Positions 62,320 to 64,000 of a stretch of DNA of 64,000 nucleotides are shown here, piece after piece. The stretch covers positions 124,001-188,000 of the forward strand of contig MHAZ01000012.1 of NCBI GenBank assembly GCA_001803165.1, in the 5' to 3' direction. Position numbers and translations under genes: made by a program. The DNA comes from Stygiobacter sp. RIFOXYC2_FULL_38_25. GTDB lineage: Bacteria > Bacteroidota > Ignavibacteria > Ignavibacteriales > Melioribacteraceae. The first letter of the stretch is position 1. Every line of letters starts with the position of its first letter. The notes under the pieces were generated by a model that did not search any database, was not told the origin of the DNA, and worked only from the letters and a program-made list of their open reading frames with translations.

Positions 62320-62958
62320 ATGCTTAAAATCAACGAAATATATAAGTCCATACAAGGTGAAAGTTCTAAAGCCGGACTGCCTTGTACTTTTGTGAGATTG
62401 ACTTACTGCAATCTTCGCTGTACGTATTGCGATTCCGAGTACGCTTTTTATGATGGGAAGGATATGGAAATTGATGAGATTCTTTCTGAAATAAAAAAAC
62501 TTGGATGTAATCTGGTGGAGGTTACCGGCGGCGAACCGCTGTTTCAGAAGGAATCGCTTGATTTAATGAAGCGGCTCTGCGATGAAGGATACGAAGTGAT
62601 GCTCGAAACCGGTGGAAGTTTGCCCATAGAGGAAATTGATAAACGTGTTATGATAATTCTCGATTTGAAATGTCCTTCAAGCGGTATGTTGAAAAAGAAT
62701 CTATACAAGAATCTCGAGCATCTAAAGATCATAGATGAAGTCAAATTTGTAATTGGCACCCGCGAAGATTACGAGTGGGCAAAAGAAAAAATTTTTGAGC
62801 ATAATATTTCGGAAAAGTGTTCGGTTCTGCTTTCAACAGTGTTTGGTGCATTAAATCCGCAGACTTTGGTTGATTGGATTTTGGAAGATAACTTAAATGT
62901 TAGATTCCAATTACAAATGCATAAGTATATTTGGGACCCCAAAACAAAAGGTGTTTGA
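62320..62958 (+). CDS. queE: 7-carboxy-7-deazaguanine synthase (radical SAM)
   Basis: 212 residues from the ATG at 62320; an upstream in-frame start at 62254 gives a non-conserved extension. The radical SAM cluster motif C30-x3-C34-x2-C37 is in RLTYCNLRCTYCDSEYAF, the x3-x2 spacing of this radical SAM core, preceded by IYKSIQGESSKAGLPCTFVR. VTGGEPLFQ is the SAM-binding motif. It converts 6-carboxytetrahydropterin to 7-carboxy-7-deazaguanine in queuosine synthesis. The stop overlaps the next start (TGATG), and that gene is queD, the preceding pathway step, which confirms the assignment. Confidence 0.96.
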   Translation: MLKINEIYKSIQGESSKAGLPCTFVRLTYCNLRCTYCDSEYAFYDGKDMEIDEILSEIKKLGCNLVEVTGGEPLFQKESLDLMKRLCDEGYEVMLETGGSLPIEEIDKRVMIILDLKCPSSGMLKKNLYKNLEHLKIIDEVKFVIGTREDYEWAKEKIFEHNISEKCSVLLSTVFGALNPQTLVDWILEDNLNVRFQLQMHKYIWDPKTKGV

Positions 62959-63371
62959 TGAAAATTGCTAAAGAATATAATTGGGAAATGGGGCACAGGC
63001 TTCCGTTTCATCAAGGAAAGTGTAAGAACTTACACGGACATTCATATAAATGCATGGTTGAAATAAGCGGCGAGCCGGATGCGAACGGAATGATTTTAGA
63101 TTATTATGATATGAAGACAATTATCCAACCGGTTATAGATGAACTTGATCATGCTTTTATGGTTTATCAAGATGATAAAGAAGTTTTGGAGTTTTTAGAT
63201 AAAATTAACTCGCGCAAAGTTGTTGTGGATTTTCAATCCACAGCCGAAAATATTTGTCTGTATCTGCTGAAGAAAATAAAAGAAACTGACTTGCCGGAGA
63301 ATATTAAATCGGTAAAAGTAAAAGTACTCGAAACAGAAAATACATACGCAGAGGAAGAAATTAGTTTCTAA
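62958..63371 (+). CDS. queD: 6-carboxy-tetrahydropterin synthase
   Basis: 137 residues starting at the ATG that overlaps the queE stop (TGATG). Zinc-binding His13 (WEMGHRLPFH), His26 and His28 (KNLHGHSYK) and the catalytic Cys22 (GKCKNLHG) are present, with LDHAF and ETENTYAEEE later. It belongs to the PTPS/QueD family and makes 6-carboxytetrahydropterin from dihydroneopterin triphosphate. Translational coupling with queE means the two consecutive enzymes are made together. queC and queF are not in the window. Confidence 0.96.
   Translation: MKIAKEYNWEMGHRLPFHQGKCKNLHGHSYKCMVEISGEPDANGMILDYYDMKTIIQPVIDELDHAFMVYQDDKEVLEFLDKINSRKVVVDFQSTAENICLYLLKKIKETDLPENIKSVKVKVLETENTYAEEEISF

Positions 63372-64000
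<629 letters not shown>

Overview
The window looks like a chromosomal segment of an Ignavibacteria-type bacterium (Bacteroidota/Chlorobi side). The evidence is an AT-rich genome and eight secreted proteins ending in the 'NYPNPFNP' type IX secretion (T9SS) sorting domain. Three promoters also fit the Bacteroidetes pattern TTTG(or CTTG)-N20-TAnnTTTG, and there are Y_Y_Y/propeller sensor kinases and a type S46 dipeptidyl peptidase. The genus assignment is inference.

Layout. Positions 1-6.6 kb carry housekeeping genes: an rRNA m5C methyltransferase cut by the left edge, an lrp-glnA pair, an exported M28 peptidase and aspS. Positions 6.7-15.8 kb hold a compact type IV pilus-like operon. It has two unusual pilin-like proteins starting M-GQQQLLL, then PilC, PilB and PilT homologues, a PilM-PilN-like fusion, a PilO-PilP-like fusion and a short secretin. 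Positions 15.9-22.5 kb carry signalling genes, including a hybrid kinase, a receiver-DHp protein without an ATPase domain, a kinase-receiver and an NtrC-type sigma-54 activator. A tRNA-Lys gene follows with a partial, palindrome-interrupted copy of its 3' end, then a gene-poor stretch.

Positions 23.6-27.7 kb encode a 7TM/multi-PAS kinase, a NarL-type regulator and a lone receiver. Positions 28-36.2 kb encode two tandem subtilases (catalytic domain, SLH-like repeats, T9SS domain), another T9SS cargo and a Ser/Ala/Gln-rich lipoprotein. Positions 36.9-47.5 kb, on the minus strand, encode four large T9SS cargo proteins: a metallophosphoesterase, a glycerophosphodiesterase, a triple LamG-like protein and an SGNH hydrolase. 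Each has the same 20-22 bp element 76-96 bp upstream of its start. A NarL-type regulator and a propeller/Y_Y_Y kinase sit directly beside them and are the obvious candidate controllers.

Positions 51.6-56.4 kb contain a TrpB2-type tryptophan synthase beta chain behind a trp attenuator (leader peptide with four consecutive Trp codons plus a terminator). Next come a sulfide:quinone oxidoreductase-like flavoprotein with a 48-residue downstream partner, a bacteriohemerythrin and a His-rich membrane protein. The right end has an S46 peptidase, an outer-membrane protein with a Cys-cluster PAS kinase, a GlmU-like nucleotidyltransferase, rpsT, queE-queD and the start of a monomeric isocitrate dehydrogenase.

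The most promising undescribed items are the GQQQ pilin/fused-platform pilus, the shared upstream element of the four T9SS cargo genes, the trp attenuator, and short palindromic elements inserted in frame in a T9SS sorting domain and in a tRNA copy.
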